Assembly (NCBI GenBank): GCA_014237855.1 | Contig: JABACD010000001.1 | Location: 475,659 to 539,658, forward strand | From: Planctomycetota bacterium | GTDB taxonomy: Bacteria; Planctomycetota; UBA1135; GCA-002686595 | Direction: 5' to 3' | Length of the DNA: 64,000 nt | In this document: in pieces, positions 63,579 to 64,000 of the stretch | How positions within the stretch are numbered: the stretch's first letter is position 1 | How the letters are laid out: the number at the start of each line of letters is the position of its first letter | Made by a program: the position numbers and the translations under genes | The notes under the pieces: generated by a model | Database searches by the model: none | Told to the model about the DNA's origin: nothing | The model's input: only the letters and a program-made list of their open reading frames with translations

Positions 63579-64000
63579 CTATCCTTGGAGTAGAGATAGA
63601 GCGATCTGCGGCTGCGTGTTGGCCTGTTGCAAGACAGACGTCGCGGCTTGCTGCAAGATCGAATTTCGAGTGAGGTCCGCGGTCTCCATGGCCACGTCCA
63701 CATCCCGGATGCGGCTCTCTGCCGCGGAAAGGTTGTCCTTGCTATTGAGAATCGAGGAAATCGCGCTTTGCAGGCGGTTCTGGGTAGATCCCAGGTTTCC
63801 TCGAACGATGTTGACCGTACCGATGGCGGCATCGAGAAGGCCAAGGGCAGTGTTGGCTGCGGCGGCAGTCAGTGTGTCCAGGCTACCGCTATCGACGCCG
63901 AGAGTGGCCGTCTGGGTGTCAGCGAGGTTGACCCCGATGACTTCACCTGTGTTGATGCCTACCTGGATGTTCACAACGGAGACCGCATTCAAGAGGTTGA
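63579..64000 (-). CDS. Flagellin, partial (cut by window end)
   Basis: The C-terminal 140 residues of a second flagellin, with NLLNAVSVVNIQVGINTGEVIG and the D0/D1 C-terminal helices (RLQSAISSILNSKDNLSAAESRIRDVDVAMETADLTRNSILQQAATSVLQQANTQPQIALSLLQG). It is closely related to the complete flagellin next to it in the same direction, so the two are tandem paralogues. The start lies beyond 64000. Shared 3' ends suggest recent duplication. Confidence 0.96.
   Translation of the reverse strand, partial: NLLNAVSVVNIQVGINTGEVIGVNLADTQTATLGVDSGSLDTLTAAAANTALGLLDAAIGTVNIVRGNLGSTQNRLQSAISSILNSKDNLSAAESRIRDVDVAMETADLTRNSILQQAATSVLQQANTQPQIALSLLQG

Noticed and set aside
1..64000. tRNA, rRNA, CRISPR arrays, insertion sequences or phage genes
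   Set aside because: No cloverleaf T-loop context, no regularly spaced direct repeats and no transposase, integrase or phage protein was seen.

Overview
The window looks like a GC-rich Gram-negative-type chromosome, most probably a marine planctomycete (Planctomycetota). This is inferred, not proven. Supporting signs are a secreted protein with the YCFGD / GCxNS-type C-terminal module that I associate with that phylum, ECF sigma factors paired with membrane proteins, a membrane-anchored von Willebrand A (VWA) protein with a DUF3520-like C-terminus, several sulfatase-fold enzymes with a Thr in place of the usual Cys, TPR/TMTC-type membrane proteins, HEAT-cyclophilin lipoproteins, and a flagellar regulon driven by sigma-54 and sigma-28. 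No rRNA, tRNA, CRISPR array, insertion sequence or prophage was recognised.

Layout. Positions 1-12 kb are mixed housekeeping and envelope genes: a phosphatase-like lipoprotein, an ECF sigma + VWA operon, an HflK/HflC-like SPFH pair, an arginase/agmatinase-family enzyme, a DUF4870 protein, a secreted planctomycete-type protein, and a Na+/Ca2+ antiporter. Positions 11.3-20.8 kb (+ strand) run through a class-I glutamine amidotransferase-like hydrolase, two membrane proteins of unknown function, aroB, an RlmN-family radical SAM enzyme and carB. Positions 20.8-29.8 kb (- strand) form a tight gene string: ribBA, ECF sigma, zinc-finger anti-sigma, a small membrane protein, a PilM-PilN-like fusion, a PilO-like protein, a TMTC-like glycosyltransferase with TPRs and a sulfatase-fold protein with TPRs. 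Positions 29.9-47.3 kb hold a HEAT-cyclophilin lipoprotein, a trypsin-like protease behind a cluster of DnaA-box-like motifs, a porin, a GT87-like membrane protein, purH, two more Thr-type sulfatase-fold proteins, prfB with its programmed frameshift, a HAD hydrolase, a multi-pass membrane protein and an M1-type metallopeptidase.

Positions 47.6-64 kb are the flagellar region and the most informative part. A sigma-54 promoter (59387-59401, - strand) stands before fliO and a long operon follows: fliO-fliP-fliQ-fliR-flhB-flhA-flhF-flhG, a small membrane protein, fliA (sigma-28), two small unknown proteins and two lipoproteins. FliA-type promoters precede fliD-fliS-fliT-like (62199-62226) and a divergent + strand gene (47627-47653). 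That gene encodes an Arg-rich protein built of 16-residue repeats with a C-terminus resembling the sigma-28-binding helices of FlgM. Two short flagellin genes, the second cut by the window end, close the region. The arrangement reads as a sigma-54 -> sigma-28 cascade with a candidate divergent anti-sigma factor and several undescribed small partners.
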